NCBI RefSeq assembly: GCF_958299795.1
Contig: NC_133209.1
Coordinates: 17,273,368 to 17,337,367 of the forward strand
DNA: 64,000 nt
DNA from: Porites lutea
Taxonomy: Eukaryota; Cnidaria; Anthozoa; Scleractinia; Poritidae
Direction: 5' to 3'
Of this stretch, positions 11,457 to 22,185 are shown piece by piece. Each line of letters begins with the position of its first letter. The first letter of the stretch is position 1. The notes beneath the pieces were generated by a model. That model did no database searches and was not told the origin of the DNA. It saw only the letters and a list, made by a program, of their open reading frames with translations. Both the position numbers and the translations under genes were made by a program.

Positions 11457-12413
11457 GGGACCGGTCATTTTTAGCGGGGGGGGTTGGGCTACTATTTTTG
11501 GGGGGAGTCATAATTTTTTTCAAGCCTTCAAGGGGAGGGTCACAATTTTTTTTTTAGCCTTCAGGGGGAGGGTCATATATTTTTTTTAATGGTTGAACAT
11601 TATTTAGAACAGCCCACCATATGACTTTTTTTGCACTCAATAATCATTCTAAGCGAACTTATAGGTTCAGAAAACGGGATTTTTTTCCGGCTCGCGCTAC
11701 GCGCTCGCCATGATTATGTTCTGCCTAATCAAACATTCGAAGAAAACTTGACGGTTCAAGCAAAAGGATGTTTTTTTTTCGGTTTGCGCTACGCGCTAAC
11801 CATGATAATTTTGTGTCTAATCAACACTCTGGGCAAACTTGTTCGCTAACAATAAAAAAAGGATTTTTTTCCGGCTCGCGCTACGCGCTCGCCTTGATTA
11901 TTTTCTGCGTATATTACACACTTTCAAAAGGATTTTTTTTGCTAGAGTTCGATCTAACTTTTTATTAACATTCTGAAGCTGGTAGCTTTCAGGAAACAGG
12001 TTTCATTACGGCCTCGCGCGCCATCCTTAGTTATGACTCTATTGATCATGAGGGGCCTTCACTTGAAAAAACTGCAGGCCAAAAAATATCATCAAACACA
12101 TACAGAACGAATGGCTGTGAATGGTCAGCCTCCTTTGCTTGAGAGTGAAGAAATACCGCTTTTCAACTTTTCCAGAAGATGCAAAATAGTTGCTGGAGGG
12201 AGCACATCTTCTTGTAAAAAATATTGTTTTTGTTAAAGAAAATTAGATGAAAATTAAAAAAGGGATAGGGGAAGGGTCACAATTTTTTTCACCCTTCCCT
12301 GGGGGAGGGTCATAATTTTTTTTGTCATGTTGAAGGGGAGGGTCATATTTTTTTCCAACCACTTTTCGAAATAATAGTAGCCCTCCCTCCCCCGATAAAT
12401 AATGACCGGTCCC
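11457..12413. mobile_element. TIR element with GGGACCGGTCATT ends and internal tandem repeats
   Basis: The left end GGGACCGGTCATTT plus a G-rich run and GGGCTACTATT is mirrored on the right by AATAGTAGCCC, a C-rich run and AATGACCGGTCCC, so the inverted repeat spans about 40 bases. Subterminal 'gggagggtcata/cacaattttttt' motifs recur at both ends. The centre holds three diverged repeats of about 90-95 bases, each with a GCTCGCGCTACGCGCT-like core (near 11690, 11785 and 11873). Short frames inside are artefacts of these repeats. It is non-autonomous, with the class uncertain. Confidence 0.75.
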
Positions 12414-12782
12414 TAATACATCGAAACGTACATTTATATTGTTACAGAATTACTTGAAAGAGAAAACTTGCAAGAAAAAAAAAAGAGTTCTAATAAGTTA
12501 ATATTGGTTATCCCCGTCTTAAATTTAACGTAATTATGCCTTTTGACGTATGCTTAAATTAATAAAACACACCACTGTACTTGTTTAAAGTTTGTTTTCG
12601 TTGGGCTCCGGTCGTCGACGTCTTGCCGACGTCGCTCAAAAAAGCCGACTTCTGGGCAGTTCTACAATATATGTTGTATCCAAACAAAATGACTCTTCTA
12701 AATAAGATAAGTGTGTTGAAAGATGTAATAATTATAGATTGTATGCTTGAATTTGGCATGTGATCAGCATTGAATAGAATGT
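12414..12782. other. Non-coding spacer between two repeats
   Basis: AT-rich spacer with a short GTCGACGTCTTGCCGACGTC palindrome-like motif near 12612-12633. No gene is supported. Confidence 0.4.
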
Positions 12783-13385
12783 TGAAAGTGAATCTGTCGT
12801 TAACACCGCTGGCGTGACGGGCCGTGTCACGGTATTTTTAACCACTGGAATGTCGCGATTTTTCGCAAAATTAGGGTTGAACTTGGCGTCTTGCGGGCTA
12901 CTTAAAATCGTTTGCCCAGAGATTTGTTTCAATTTTTCGATATATTGGGGCCTAGTTAAGCCGTAGAAAGTCAATTTGCGAAGTTATAGCGCATTGTAAA
13001 AATTTACATTATTTTAACCCTATAATTTTGAACGGTAGAAATTGTCAATAGGGCCTATTTTTAACAATACCTTTTTGGCCACAAACTTATTACAGCTTTC
13101 ACAAATTTATCGTCTTATAAGAAAGAAAGGGTCATAAAAACTATTCGTGTTCTTCAAAGGCTGCCAAATCGTTGTGGTTTGACGTACAAGTCAATGGAAT
13201 TTGTGTAAAATTTCGCTTTACCGGAAGTGGATTTTGAGCTCCGAACGGGCAAAATGAGTTTTCTCGAATTTTAACAAAAGAATACGTCATTTGGGAAAAC
13301 TAACTACAGCATGTTTCATTGCTCATTAAGGGTTATCGATGAGCAAAAAATGAGCGAAATTCGAATTTTGAACTTGTGCCACAAA
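12783..13385 (-). repeat. Dispersed repeat R1, inverted copy
   Basis: Reverse complement of 8020-8612 over the whole length, with scattered substitutions and a few short indels. On the minus strand the frame 12974-12732 carries the same protein-like stretch as the forward copy (TRPQ, KQISGQTILSSPQD, FNPNFAK, VVKN, VTRPVTP). Two indels within this stretch are three bases long. R1 copies point toward each other across about 4.2 kb. Confidence 0.7.
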
Positions 13386-13431
13386 AAGTCGATTTTGGTC
13401 GATATTTACAGACAGTCGCTCTTAACAATTA

Positions 13432-13955
13432 TTCCACGAACGCCCACAAAATCTCGTCGAATCTCCCCGACTTAATTTTGTTAGAACAAACCGGAAAAGA
13501 CAAGCGACTTCCGCTATTCACATGTCACACGTCTATCAAAATTGTCAACGCTTGAACGGACTTGCCTGGACTGGATGAATGAAAAACCAAAATATTGTAG
13601 CGATGGACACTTTTAAAAACTCATCGGGATTCTAGGATTTTACACAGCAGGACAGCTAAAAAAAACGGGCAGATAACTTTCAAACAAGCTCTTGTGGGTT
13701 TTTTGTTTGTTTGTTTGTTTGTTTGTTTGTTTTCGATGAAATTGCATTTTCTATCATTCTAAGAAATGAATTAAAACGATTTGTTTCGGGCGCCATTCTA
13801 TCCTTCGCGAAAAAATATCTCAGCTAGCTTCCAATTTTAAACTGACGCGTGCACCGGCCATATATGGAGAGCATGGTATAATGGCTCAAATACCATAATG
13901 GCTAAGCCAATCAAAACGCTAGAATTGCATTACCAAATGATTCAGTTTTTAATAA
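13432..13955 (-). mobile_element. Dispersed repeat R2, short internally deleted copy
   Basis: Matches the reverse complement of 18441-19475, sharing ATATATGGAGAGCATGGTAT, GGCGCCATTCTATC and GATTCTAGGATTTTACACAG. It lacks about 390 internal bases present in the longer copy. One terminal part reads TTAACAATTATTCCAC. A (GTTT)n microsatellite (about 13697-13732) sits inside. It behaves like a non-autonomous DNA element; superfamily unknown. Confidence 0.65.
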
Positions 13956-13984
13956 TGCCAGTTATACACAGGAGATAATTCACA

Positions 13985-14599
13985 CCAGCTAGGTTCATAA
14001 ATTGCGCATGCCTTGCTGCATGACGAACTCGATTTTTCTTAGGACGTTATTGCAGTCCACCTCTGCAACCATTTAGTCCTTTGCTGACTATTATGACTAT
14101 CAGTCTTACAAGGGCTATTTTAGGTAGTGTACAGTCAAGGAGGACTGGCCTATCTTTCTCGATAGAGACAAATCCAAAAACTCACCGCTGTCTAAGTGTT
14201 AAAGCGGATCCCGTTCTTCGTCCACAGTTATGACGAGATGTAGAACGAGAAAATTGGAACCGAGAAATGTCTGCTTAACAACGGGACCTAGCCTCCCACG
14301 CAGACGTTCTTAGGGGTTCGTCACGCGTTCCTGCGCAGGAAATAACGCCGACGTAAACACAAGCACCTTATCTCCTTGGTTTCCATTACTTTTTGTTGCT
14401 TTTTGTATTCTCGGACGTCATTGGGACCAATATCGCAAACGTCTTCCAAATTTTGTAGAGCACTAGTTTACTCAGACACTGGCCTCTAATGTTATGATCA
14501 CAAAAACCATGTTACGCCAATGGTTTGAGAGGATTGTTTTCTAGTAAGACATGTGCATTTTTATTTTATTAATGCCTATGAAAAAACGTAAGGACTGTA
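13985..14599 (+). repeat. Block f, copy 1: flank of the Arg-tRNA-like sequence
   Basis: Segments at 13995-14170 and 14340-14599 match 30080-30260 and 32705-32977 in order and orientation. Landmarks are TTAGGACGTT, AGCACCTTATCTCCTT, CTCTAATGTTATGATCACAA and GAGAGGATTGTTTTCTAGTA. The match continues past the tRNA-like sequence to about 15475. This is a segmental duplication belonging to the array unit. Confidence 0.65.
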
Positions 14600-15267
14600 G
14601 CCTCCGTGGCGCAATGGATAGCGCGTCGGCCTCCTAATCTTAACTTATTACCAATCTCCTTTTGGCACGAGCGTTTAGACATGATTTTCTTTTTCAACAG
14701 TTAGAGTTAGTCGCTCTGTTCTCCCGCAAGTCCTAGTTACTCGCACTACCAGATCTAACAGCAACCGCAATGTCACTCACTTTATTTCAAGGAAATGTAA
14801 TACTGCCACTGTTCATAGATCCTAATATTTTAATAGAACCACCAGAAATAATCTGGAACACGTTAACAAATAATCTTCAAATTTCATGCAATCTTCAGAC
14901 CAGCCTTTTCAAATCCGAGTCCATCATGTACAAGTAATACGTGGATACCTTAGAACGTAACTAGGACCCAGAGAATCCACGATCCTGGAAGACTATCTGT
15001 CCGTCGTGTAACCTTCAGGCGTAACGTGTCTGTCTGTCTCCGTTGTTGTTTTTAATTGCCACATGAAGTTTTTCCTACATATCTTTTAAGCTCTGGGACC
15101 ACTGTAATTGGCTCACCGCTGTTGTGGCACCCCTGCCTATTAAATATTTATTTATTATTCATTGTTCAGTAACTGGCGAAGCTACTAAATAAAATAATTG
15201 AATAAAATAAAATAAGCTGTAAATGCCATGACAGCCGAAAATTGGGGGTTAGAGTTCCGTCAGAGGT
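14600..15267 (+). pseudogene. tRNA-Arg(CCT)-like pseudogene split by a retrotransposon tail
   Basis: The 5' half (14600-14637) reads GCCTCCGTGGCGCAATGGAT, then a stem and the loop CTCCTAA with anticodon CCT. The 3' half (15214-15267) reads gctgtaaatgcc...GGGTTAGAGTTCC...AGAGGT. About 575 bases separate the halves within the anticodon arm. The paralogue at 32978-33058 is contiguous at this point, so the interval is an insertion, not an intron. The T-loop has AGAGT in place of CGAGT/CGATT, so it was probably non-functional even before the insertion. Confidence 0.7.
14640..15213 (+). mobile_element. LINE-like 3' tail inserted in a tRNA-like sequence
   Basis: Between the tRNA halves lies a fragment ending in an A/T-rich simple repeat (aaataaaataattgaataaaataaaataa). 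Its broken frames contain short LINE C-terminal-like phrases (EDYLSVV, SVSVVVFNCHMKFF). The tail and the clean interruption of a duplicated sequence support retrotransposition. The clade is uncertain and no clear target-site duplication is visible beyond a possible TAA. Confidence 0.5.
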
Positions 15268-15484
15268 GTTTTTTTCTTTCTTATGACTATAAGAGGCCCT
15301 TCTTTTAATTTTTGCATGTATAAATGACCATCCTGACTTCAATTTGTTCAAAAGACGTAGATTAATTTTTACGTTTGCTGCTGATAGAGGCAAAGAGAGC
15401 GTTTTCACTCATGTGGGCAGCATTTATGCTAATTTATTCGAACAAAAGAAGGCGAGCCAGTTAATTTCTTTTGAGAAGGGCTTC

Positions 15485-16010
15485 CGTCAAGCTAAGTGTC
15501 ATGTTGTTTCACAGACACGGGGCTATTATCTGGTTTACATTTGAGGTAGACTGGATAAATTCCAGGGGGGTGGGGTTGTTCTAAAGAGCATGCTTTGTGA
15601 TGGAACTTAGATTTGCTGAATTTTTATACCAGGGCTTATCCCTGTCTTTCAAGCTCGGTTTCTCCCTCAGGTTGGGGGAAATTGAGTCCAGATGGGCGTC
15701 GTGTTATTGCACAGACACAGGGCTATCATCTGGTATGCATTTGGGGTAACCTGGTTAAATTCCAGGGGGTGGAGTTGTTCTAAAGAGCATGCTTTGTGCT
15801 GGACTGCGGATTTGCTGTATTTTTGTACTGGGGCTTATCCCCATTTTTCAAAGCTCAATGTCTCCCTAAAATTGAAAAGGGATTGTGTCTAGCTGGGTGT
15901 CATGTTGTTGCACAGACACAGGGCTATTATCTGGTATGCATTTGGGGTAGTCTGATAAAATTCCAGGGGGGGGGGTGGAGTTGTTCTATAAAGAGCATGC
16001 ATGGGGTTGT
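15485..16010 (+). repeat. Tandem repeat, period about 200 bp, about 2.6 copies
   Basis: The phrase ACAGACACRGGGCTATYATC recurs at about 15511, 15711 and 15912. Each is followed by GGTWTRCATTTGRGG and AAATTCCAGGGGG, and then by AAAGAGCATGCTTTG in the full units. The units differ by substitutions and G-run length. Reading frames at 15692-15892 and 15796-16236 run across this repeat and have no other support as genes. Confidence 0.8.
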
Positions 16011-16289
16011 TTTAAAGTCTGATGTGCTTCGGCACTGTTTTGCAGTTTTTTGTACTGTTTGCATGCAAGCAATGACGCACTCTGTTGGTAATGTTCCAAG
16101 TCAGGAAGCAGTTAAACTGGTGGTTGTGGGAGGTGGTTTTGTTGAGCAGTGTTGGTTGAAAAATGGGGTGAATTGGGGAAATGGCTTTGCAATCAGTGAC
16201 GCTAACTCTAAAATTGTCCCTCATTTTCCAGACTAATGAGGAAAACTTCACTTTTGTCACCTTCAAGACAGAGTTCTATCAAATCGAAG

Positions 16290-16910
16290 CTAGTGTATTC
16301 AAGGATGCTTCCAGTTCATTTTTTAGTAATAAATTTCGCCATCATGACATCACTGCTATTGTTAAGGATCATTTATGTGTTACCCAACTTCCTTGATTTT
16401 ATAGGAGACCTTACTATTTAAGTATCTTTCGCTTTTTGTCCTCATTGAGGGAAATTTGGATTGTGCCACAAAAATTCAACAATATTACGTCATAATGACA
16501 TCAGATTACGCCATTTTGTCAATCAAGTTACGCCCAGAAGTTGGAGATGATGAGTACATTATTGTGGGTTATTTTGGTGACCTTAGGATTAGCGGTTTTG
16601 AAGTTATAGAGGGGGGCTTCCGAGGCCCCCCCCCCCCGGTCGCAGGAAGGAAAAAAAGCTCGGCTGAATAGGGTTAATATAAGCCAGCGTTGCATCGGCA
16701 CACGCGGCGTACAGACAAATGTACTGATTGAAAATTATTGAAAGTCGATGATTAGCGAAAAAAAAAATGAAAGCACTACCTCAAATACGACGCTAAAATA
16801 CCATACTCTCTATTTTTTAATTACCTTTAATACAAATTGCCCTATCAACCCCACCCCGCTCTACCACAAAATTTTGAGTAAGCATTGGGTTCGATTTCTT
16901 AAATCAACCT
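16290..16910 (+). repeat. Dispersed repeat R3, copy 1 (left-truncated)
   Basis: Matches 35000-35560 through TGACATCACTGCTATTGTTA, GACATCAGATTACG, AAGTTATAGAGGGGGGC, CCGGTCGCAGGAAG and CGGCTGAATAGG. A TTAA lies at 16674-16677, just after GAATAGGG, at the place where the fuller copy ends. Similarity between copies continues beyond this TTAA to about 16910, so the duplication was larger than the element or the element is longer than it looks. Confidence 0.6.
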
Positions 16911-17599
16911 ACAAAAAATGATCACTCTTCAGCTACTGCTGACCATATCACTGCCACCGGACATAACATTAAATGGGATCAGTTTGAAATTTTAGCATCA
17001 GACAAAACAGATTATCATTGTAAGATAGAAGAAACATTGTTTATTCAAGACTTTTAATGACAATATCAGCAGTGAAATGCTGATGCTTTATTAGCTGTTG
17101 CCTTTTGTATTCATTACCGTTAAGAATTCTTAATCTCATTTCCAGACCCCTTGTAATTTTTGAATATATAGTCCCGTCATTTTACATTAACAATCACTTA
17201 AGATCACTCTTGAAAATGTTTGTTGAATAGGATACGAAACGTCAAGTTTTTAAAAATGCGGAAACTCACAATGTTTACCACCGCTGTTTCTGTTTTATTT
17301 TTTTGTACAATTCAACCAACTCAACCAACAAAGATTGAAAACAACCTAAAAAAAAGATTGGTGTCAAGTTGTAAACTAACAGCTTTATATTTAAAGTTTT
17401 GGATGTTTTGTTTAATATTTGCTTTATAAAAAAAACCTTTTTGTTAAATGGTTTTGTATGAAATCCCCCGAAATTTCCAGTGAGGAGGCATGGATGCTTG
17501 CAGTGTCGTTTAGGGTTGTAAAATGCACATTTTTATCAATGAGTAGACTCTCAAAAAGTTAAAGAAAACTTTTCAGTATATGAGGAGAGTCCTCATAAA
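16911..17599. other. Non-coding stretch
   Basis: No gene, tRNA or terminus was recognised. Short frames only. Confidence 0.4.
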
Positions 17600-18440
17600 A
17601 AGGCTTTGCCTGACAGCAGAGTTCGGAAAAGGTATACATAAAGGTACAGACAATTGTCACTCAATTGAGTAACATGATTCCCTGCTGGACAAGTGCTACG
17701 AGGCGCTAAATTACTTTGCAATAAGATGGTAGTCCCGACAAACAAAACGAGCAGTATTTCTTTGCTCCTCTCTAGGGTATTTACATCATGACCTGTATAA
17801 GGGTTCCATGCTTCTGTAGTTCTGAATTTGAGCTTGAAACCGATTATGATAATCAAACCTGCGTGCCTGCTCCTACCCTACGTTTATGTACGCTTCGGTT
17901 CATGTACGTAGGAAACGACTCACATCCAAATTAAATGCCTAAGATCTTTCTACGTCGTAATATCCCTTACATCATAATGCAATTTCCAATGACGAACTTG
18001 TCGATGAGTTACGATCATCATCATTTTCATTATCATTATTACTGATATGACCCATCATTAGTCTGTTAATTATTAGCCTTTTTAAACTTAGGGACTCGAT
18101 CATGATGTTTCAACAAGACTTCCCTACAGTATGTGTGAGATTGATTAAAACTATTAAATGAACAGATATAAAGAAACATGCTACATGTGATCAGGTGGAC
18201 GCCATGATGATGCCAAGGAAATACACCTTACAGTTCCTGACGACCTATACAAACTCCGAACGTCAGCGCGTTGATACATTCCGGTATAGAATATCTTCAT
18301 TGATAGCAAACGTCAGTAGCTGCATCTCACGCGTCAATATGCGGATTATCCGCGGTGTAATACAATTTATGGACTATTATCAGGGTTACGTTCATTGTCA
18401 AGGATGCTTTTTTCCTTTGTTTTACGTCAGTTGAGTAATA
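17600..18440 (+). repeat. Block t, copy 1 (part of the duplicated tRNA region)
   Basis: Homologous to 55015-56250 in the same orientation, and its right part also to 62745-62900. Landmarks are GGTTCGGAAAAGGTATACA, GGACAAGTGCTACGAGGCGC, TTTCTACGTCGTAATATCC, AAAGAAACATGCTAC and CTTCATTGATAGCAAACGTC. It continues after the R2 insertion at about 19476 with ACACCGGAGATGAGCCCAA. Confidence 0.7.
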
Positions 18441-19428
18441 AATTATATTATTAAAAACTGAACCATTTGATAATGCAATTCTAGCATTTTGATTGGCTTA
18501 GCCATTATCGTATACGAGCCATTATACCATGCTCTCCATATATGGTCGGTGTAGGCGTCAGTTTAAAATTGTAAGCTAGCTGAGACTTTTTTTCCGCGAA
18601 AGATAGAATGGCGCCCGAAGCAAATCGTTTTAATTAATTCATTTCTTAGAATACTAGAAAAAGCAATTTCATCGGGAAAATATCAAACAAACAAAAAAGC
18701 CACTAGAGCTTGTTTGAAAGTTTATCGAAAAACACATGAAAATACATGGAACTAAAGAACCGTAAAATTTCGAAAATAAGCCCCTCCAAATACAAGTGTT
18801 GTTTCTTGATGATTGCGAAGCCACGAGCCGAGTCGTCACTCGCCGATAGATAACTACGGCTTGTTTATCCGACATGAAGAATATAAATCACAAGCAACCA
18901 GAATACAGGCTATGCAGCTATTCACTAGAGGAATCGAGGTTTCAGTATAGCTTCTTTTTTCGTTCAGCAAAACCAGCTGATGGCTTCAAACAACTTCATA
19001 ACAAGCTGCCGACATAACAGTTTTTTTTCCGTTGTTCTTACTTTTGCAACTGCACCGAAAATCCAAATTCACAGTAATTTCGACGGCTGTTACTTAAAAA
19101 TTCTTTTTCTTCACATTATCTGCCAGGTTTTTTAGCTGTCCTGCTGTGTAAAATCCTAGAATCTCGATCAGATTTTAAAAGTGTTCATCGCTACAATGTT
19201 TTAATTTTTCATTCATCCAGTCCAGGCGAGTCCATTCGCGCGTTGACAGTTTTGATGGACGTGTGACATGTGAGTAGCGGAAGTCGCTTGTCTTTTCCGG
19301 TTTGTTCTAACAAAATATAAGTCGGGGAGATTCAACGAGACTTTTTGGGCGTTTTTGATAAAACAATTTTTCCACTCGCGCTTATTGGATATGAGATTAT
19401 TATAGCCAACTCGGCGCTACCCACCTGA

Positions 19429-19459
<31 letters not shown>

Positions 19460-19475
19460 CGTCGTGGAATAATTG
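18441..19475 (+). mobile_element. Dispersed repeat R2, long copy inserted in block t
   Basis: It interrupts block t between 'gagtaataaattatatta' and 'caccggagatgag', which are adjacent in the copies at 56240 and 62890. The right part holds TTTTAGCTGTCCTGCTGTG and GTCGGGGAGATTCAACGAG, and it ends GGAATAATTGTTAATTA. A possible ATTA target duplication is present. The minus-strand frame 18875-18669 lies in the segment absent from the short R2 copy and shows no known motif. Confidence 0.65.
19371..19467. mobile_element. Small palindromic MITE inside R2
   Basis: The two ends, TCCACTCGCGCTTATTGGAT and its imperfect reverse complement at the right (ATCCAACGCGCCGTCGTGGA), flank ATGAGAT...ATCTCAT. The inverted repeat is about 27 bases in a 97-base element. 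It is absent from the short R2 copy at 13432-13955. Confidence 0.65.
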
Positions 19476-19576
19476 TTAATTACACCGGAGATGAGCCCAA
19501 TGTTTAAGAGAAGCATCCTATGCGCATGCCCTGAGTTGCAAGAAAAAAAAGCTTTGTTTTACGGCGGAAAAATAAT

Positions 19577-19648
19577 TGAGAACCTTGATATCGATCACTA
19601 GTACTTCCCGCATGCAAAGCGGCGCTCTACCATTTAAGCTAATCGCCC
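19577..19648 (-). pseudogene. tRNA-Ala(TGC) pseudogene
   Basis: On the minus strand it reads GGGCGATTAGCTTAAATGGT and continues with GAGCGCCGCTTTGCATGCGG. The anticodon TGC lies in a TTTGCAT loop. The anticodon stem is one base short and both the T-stem and the acceptor 3' side (GGTTCTCA) mispair, so it is unlikely to be functional. It occupies the same place in block t as the truncated Ala copies at 56331 and 62980. Confidence 0.7.
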
Positions 19649-19859
19649 TGTGCTATGAAATCTGAACAAAAAATTAGATAAACAATAGTGTTTCCTCGAG
19701 AACCAGGATAAATCTTACGCTTATCGGTTTTAAAGAGAGATTCATCCATTCATTCATTCAATTATCTTTAAGATGGCTTAAATTAGTAAAAAAAAAAAAG
19801 AGAAAATCAGTTGAACTATCCTACTGAAATAACGTAAATCAATTTCATTGTTATTCTTT

Positions 19860-20070
19860 ATAGTAAAATACCAAAACGTGAATAATTTAACCATATTATG
19901 CGTTTCTCAGGACACAGAACTACATAGAGCAAGATGATGGTTAAGAAATTGAATTCTAGTCCATAAGTTAAGTCCTAACAGGTGGTTCCAAAATCAAAGC
20001 TAAACCCTATGATAGTTTGAGCCACATTTTGCAACGAAACAGGTACTTTTTCAGGAGTAGGTGGAAATAG
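19860..20070 (+). repeat. Block t right flank, copy 1
   Basis: Shares AGTAAAATACCAAAACRTGA, AGCAAGATGATGGTTAAGAA, TCCATAAGTTAAGTCCTAA and TTTGAGCCACA with 57185-57370, 59960-60090 and 63825-64000. In the copy at 57 kb a tRNA-Pro follows; none is found here. Confidence 0.6.
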
Positions 20071-20199
20071 AATCTTGGGATTGCCAAAAATCATTTATAT
20101 AAATCGGTTAAATCGTTCCTGCTGAAAACGCGATATAAAACCATAACCAAAAGGCATATAAATAGGTTCGGGCCACCCTAATGGCGCGCCTACAGGCAC

Positions 20200-20685
20200 A
20201 AGCTGACCCGGCCCGTTATAAGCAAATCGATTACTCTTGCAGTTTGCAGAAGAGAAATACAAGAACCAAAAAAAGGAGAAACAAGTATTATGGTTCGTAT
20301 AAGGAATGAACGCACGCGGCCTTGGAGTTACCAGCAGGGCGCTCTGCCGAATGAGCTAGCGGCCGGACTCTACACAATTCCACGAAAGAAAACCGATTTC
20401 AATAATTTTTCTATTATTCATTTAAAGTATTTTCCACGTTCACACAGTTTTTACAAGAATTCCCGTCAACAAAACATTTGTATCTCCCTTGACTGTTTCA
20501 GCGCGGATGTTTTTTCGGCAATGAAACGCCTTTTCCTGTCACCCCGCTGCACTACTTCCACGTTAAGTTAACGTGGTGTCTTCTATTTTTACAATCGGCG
20601 TCGATCGTAAAATTATAAAAGTGATAATAAAGACATCACTATTTAAGGTAATATCAAACATTTTCATACTGGTATTCCTACATTA
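20200..20685. repeat. Duplicated block u, copy 1
   Basis: Matches 43500-44075 with shared landmarks GTTATAAGCAAATCG, CACACAGTTTTTACAAGAAT and GTCAACAAAACATTTGT. It carries the tRNA-like sequence on the minus strand. Confidence 0.65.
20293..20364 (-). pseudogene. tRNA-Thr(GGT)-like pseudogene
   Basis: The minus strand reads GGCCGCTAGCTCATTCGGCA, then GAGCGCCCTGCTGGTAACTC. The loop CTGGTAA has anticodon GGT. The T-arm lacks TTCGA (it has TTCATTC) and the acceptor ends do not pair at several positions. Flanks match 43500-44070 in the same orientation, where an Ile-like sequence sits at the same place. Confidence 0.6.
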
Positions 20686-21814
20686 GCTGCAATACAACAG
20701 AGTGAAAAGCCTATTTTTAAAGGAAGTAATACTGCAAAAGCTGACCAATATTACCGGGATACTGGGACAAACAGGATTCTCTTAAAAACATCTGTGCAGC
20801 TATGAAAAAGAAGTGTCCAATTTTGTTGCTATCAGAGCCAGAATCAGCGTGGCTTCTAATAAACGGAACAAATTCAACCTAGTAAGACTTTCATCTCGGA
20901 TCTTCTGCAATGTTTACACCAACAACGTAATGCCCTCAAACTAAGAAGAATAGTATTTTGCTCGTAAATATCTTGGGCGAGCATAGTGGAATGGCTTGTC
21001 TTAATCAAGTTAAAAAGAAATTTCATTTCATAGATGTAAAAAAGAGAGCTGACAGGAAAACAAAGGCAACCAATAAGTCTGCGTATAATTAGCCACCTCT
21101 CATCTTCCTCGTTCTATAGGCCATGAAGCAACATGAAAAAAATATATACCCGTCACTAGTATTACAGAAGGGAAAAATACCTTTAGTAAGGCTTGACTAT
21201 ATCTCTGAAAACTACGCAAATGTATGTATCCAAACTCAACACGAGAGAATCCTAATATATACGACTGATGCAAATTTATATCGACTATATCTCGCATGGA
21301 TACGATCATCACATTGTCTAATAGATTACGACCCAGAGAACTGAGCAATCACAGCGCCCAAAATGTTTTAGACTACCTTTCATCTTTTTGACTGTCTAGA
21401 AATAATTTTACATTTTATTCAAAAAAAAAGTGTTACTGTCCGCATTCTTGTTTCCATGTTATTTTTCTTATGCTTTCCATACACTCTAAAAAGGCGGAAA
21501 AGGGCTGACGAAGACAACTAGAGTGGAAAAAATGAAAATAGAAGCAATTTTCTATTATTGAAATATAATATTATACCCTACAGACGCTGACACTGACGCT
21601 TTATTCCCAATATACTGAGCTATGATCATGATTGTATTTTTAACAAGTAGAAAACTATTTTCTAGAACAACATAGAAATATCGTCAAAATGCTCGAAACT
21701 CAAGAGTAATTAATATACTGTAAAGTTCAGTTGCACGAAAGGTCAAAGACAATGTCGTCGTCACTAAGAAAAATAAAAAAAAGAGTCATTATTCGAATTC
21801 TTTTTTCCCTGCTT
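20686..21814. repeat. Non-coding sequence containing block e, copy 1 (about 21430-21775)
   Basis: Block e shares CATTCTTGTTTCCATGTT, ACTCTAAAAAGGC, AGAGTGGAAAAA and GTCGTCGTC with about 46025-46330; its end also resembles 26505-26600. It lies upstream of blocks a-d in each array unit. Nothing was recognised in 20686-21429. Confidence 0.5.
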
Positions 21815-21943
21815 TTATGGTGTTTCGATGCAGTTTTTAAGAGGCTATACCGATATTTTTCAATCGCCTTAAAAGTGGTTTTTTTCCGACAAGAATAAAC
21901 AAAAAACTTTGAAATTGATAAAAGCCGAATTTCGTGCGATCTA

Positions 21944-22185
21944 CAATCACAGACAAAAGTAGTTGGGAAGGCTGTACAACTTAACAGTAGTCCATTTTAA
22001 TCCTGAAAAAAGAGAGTTCTCTTTTGCTAAATATCCCCCGTCCCCCCTGTTCAATGTTGGGATATAACAGAACAATTACGTGCACAAACATTAACGTTTT
22101 GATCAACATTGGGCCAGGGGCGGGGGGAGGAAGGAAAAGAAGAGGTAAAAAAAGGCAACCTTCCCAACACTTTTGACGATGATTG
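21944..22185 (+). mobile_element. MITE M1, left copy (TA target site)
   Basis: Terminal inverted repeat CAATCACAGACAAAAGTAGT, then TGGGAAGG, against CAATCATCGTCAAAAGTGTT, then GGGAAGG, read from the right. TA lies on both sides. The interior has CCCCCGTCCCCCCTGTTCAA and CCAGGGGCGGGGGGAGG. It is almost identical to 23970-24212. Tc1/mariner-like by target site; non-coding. Confidence 0.8.

Noticed and set aside
15692-16236. 146-residue and 66-residue frames
   Set aside because: They run through the 200-bp tandem repeat and have no recognisable domain.
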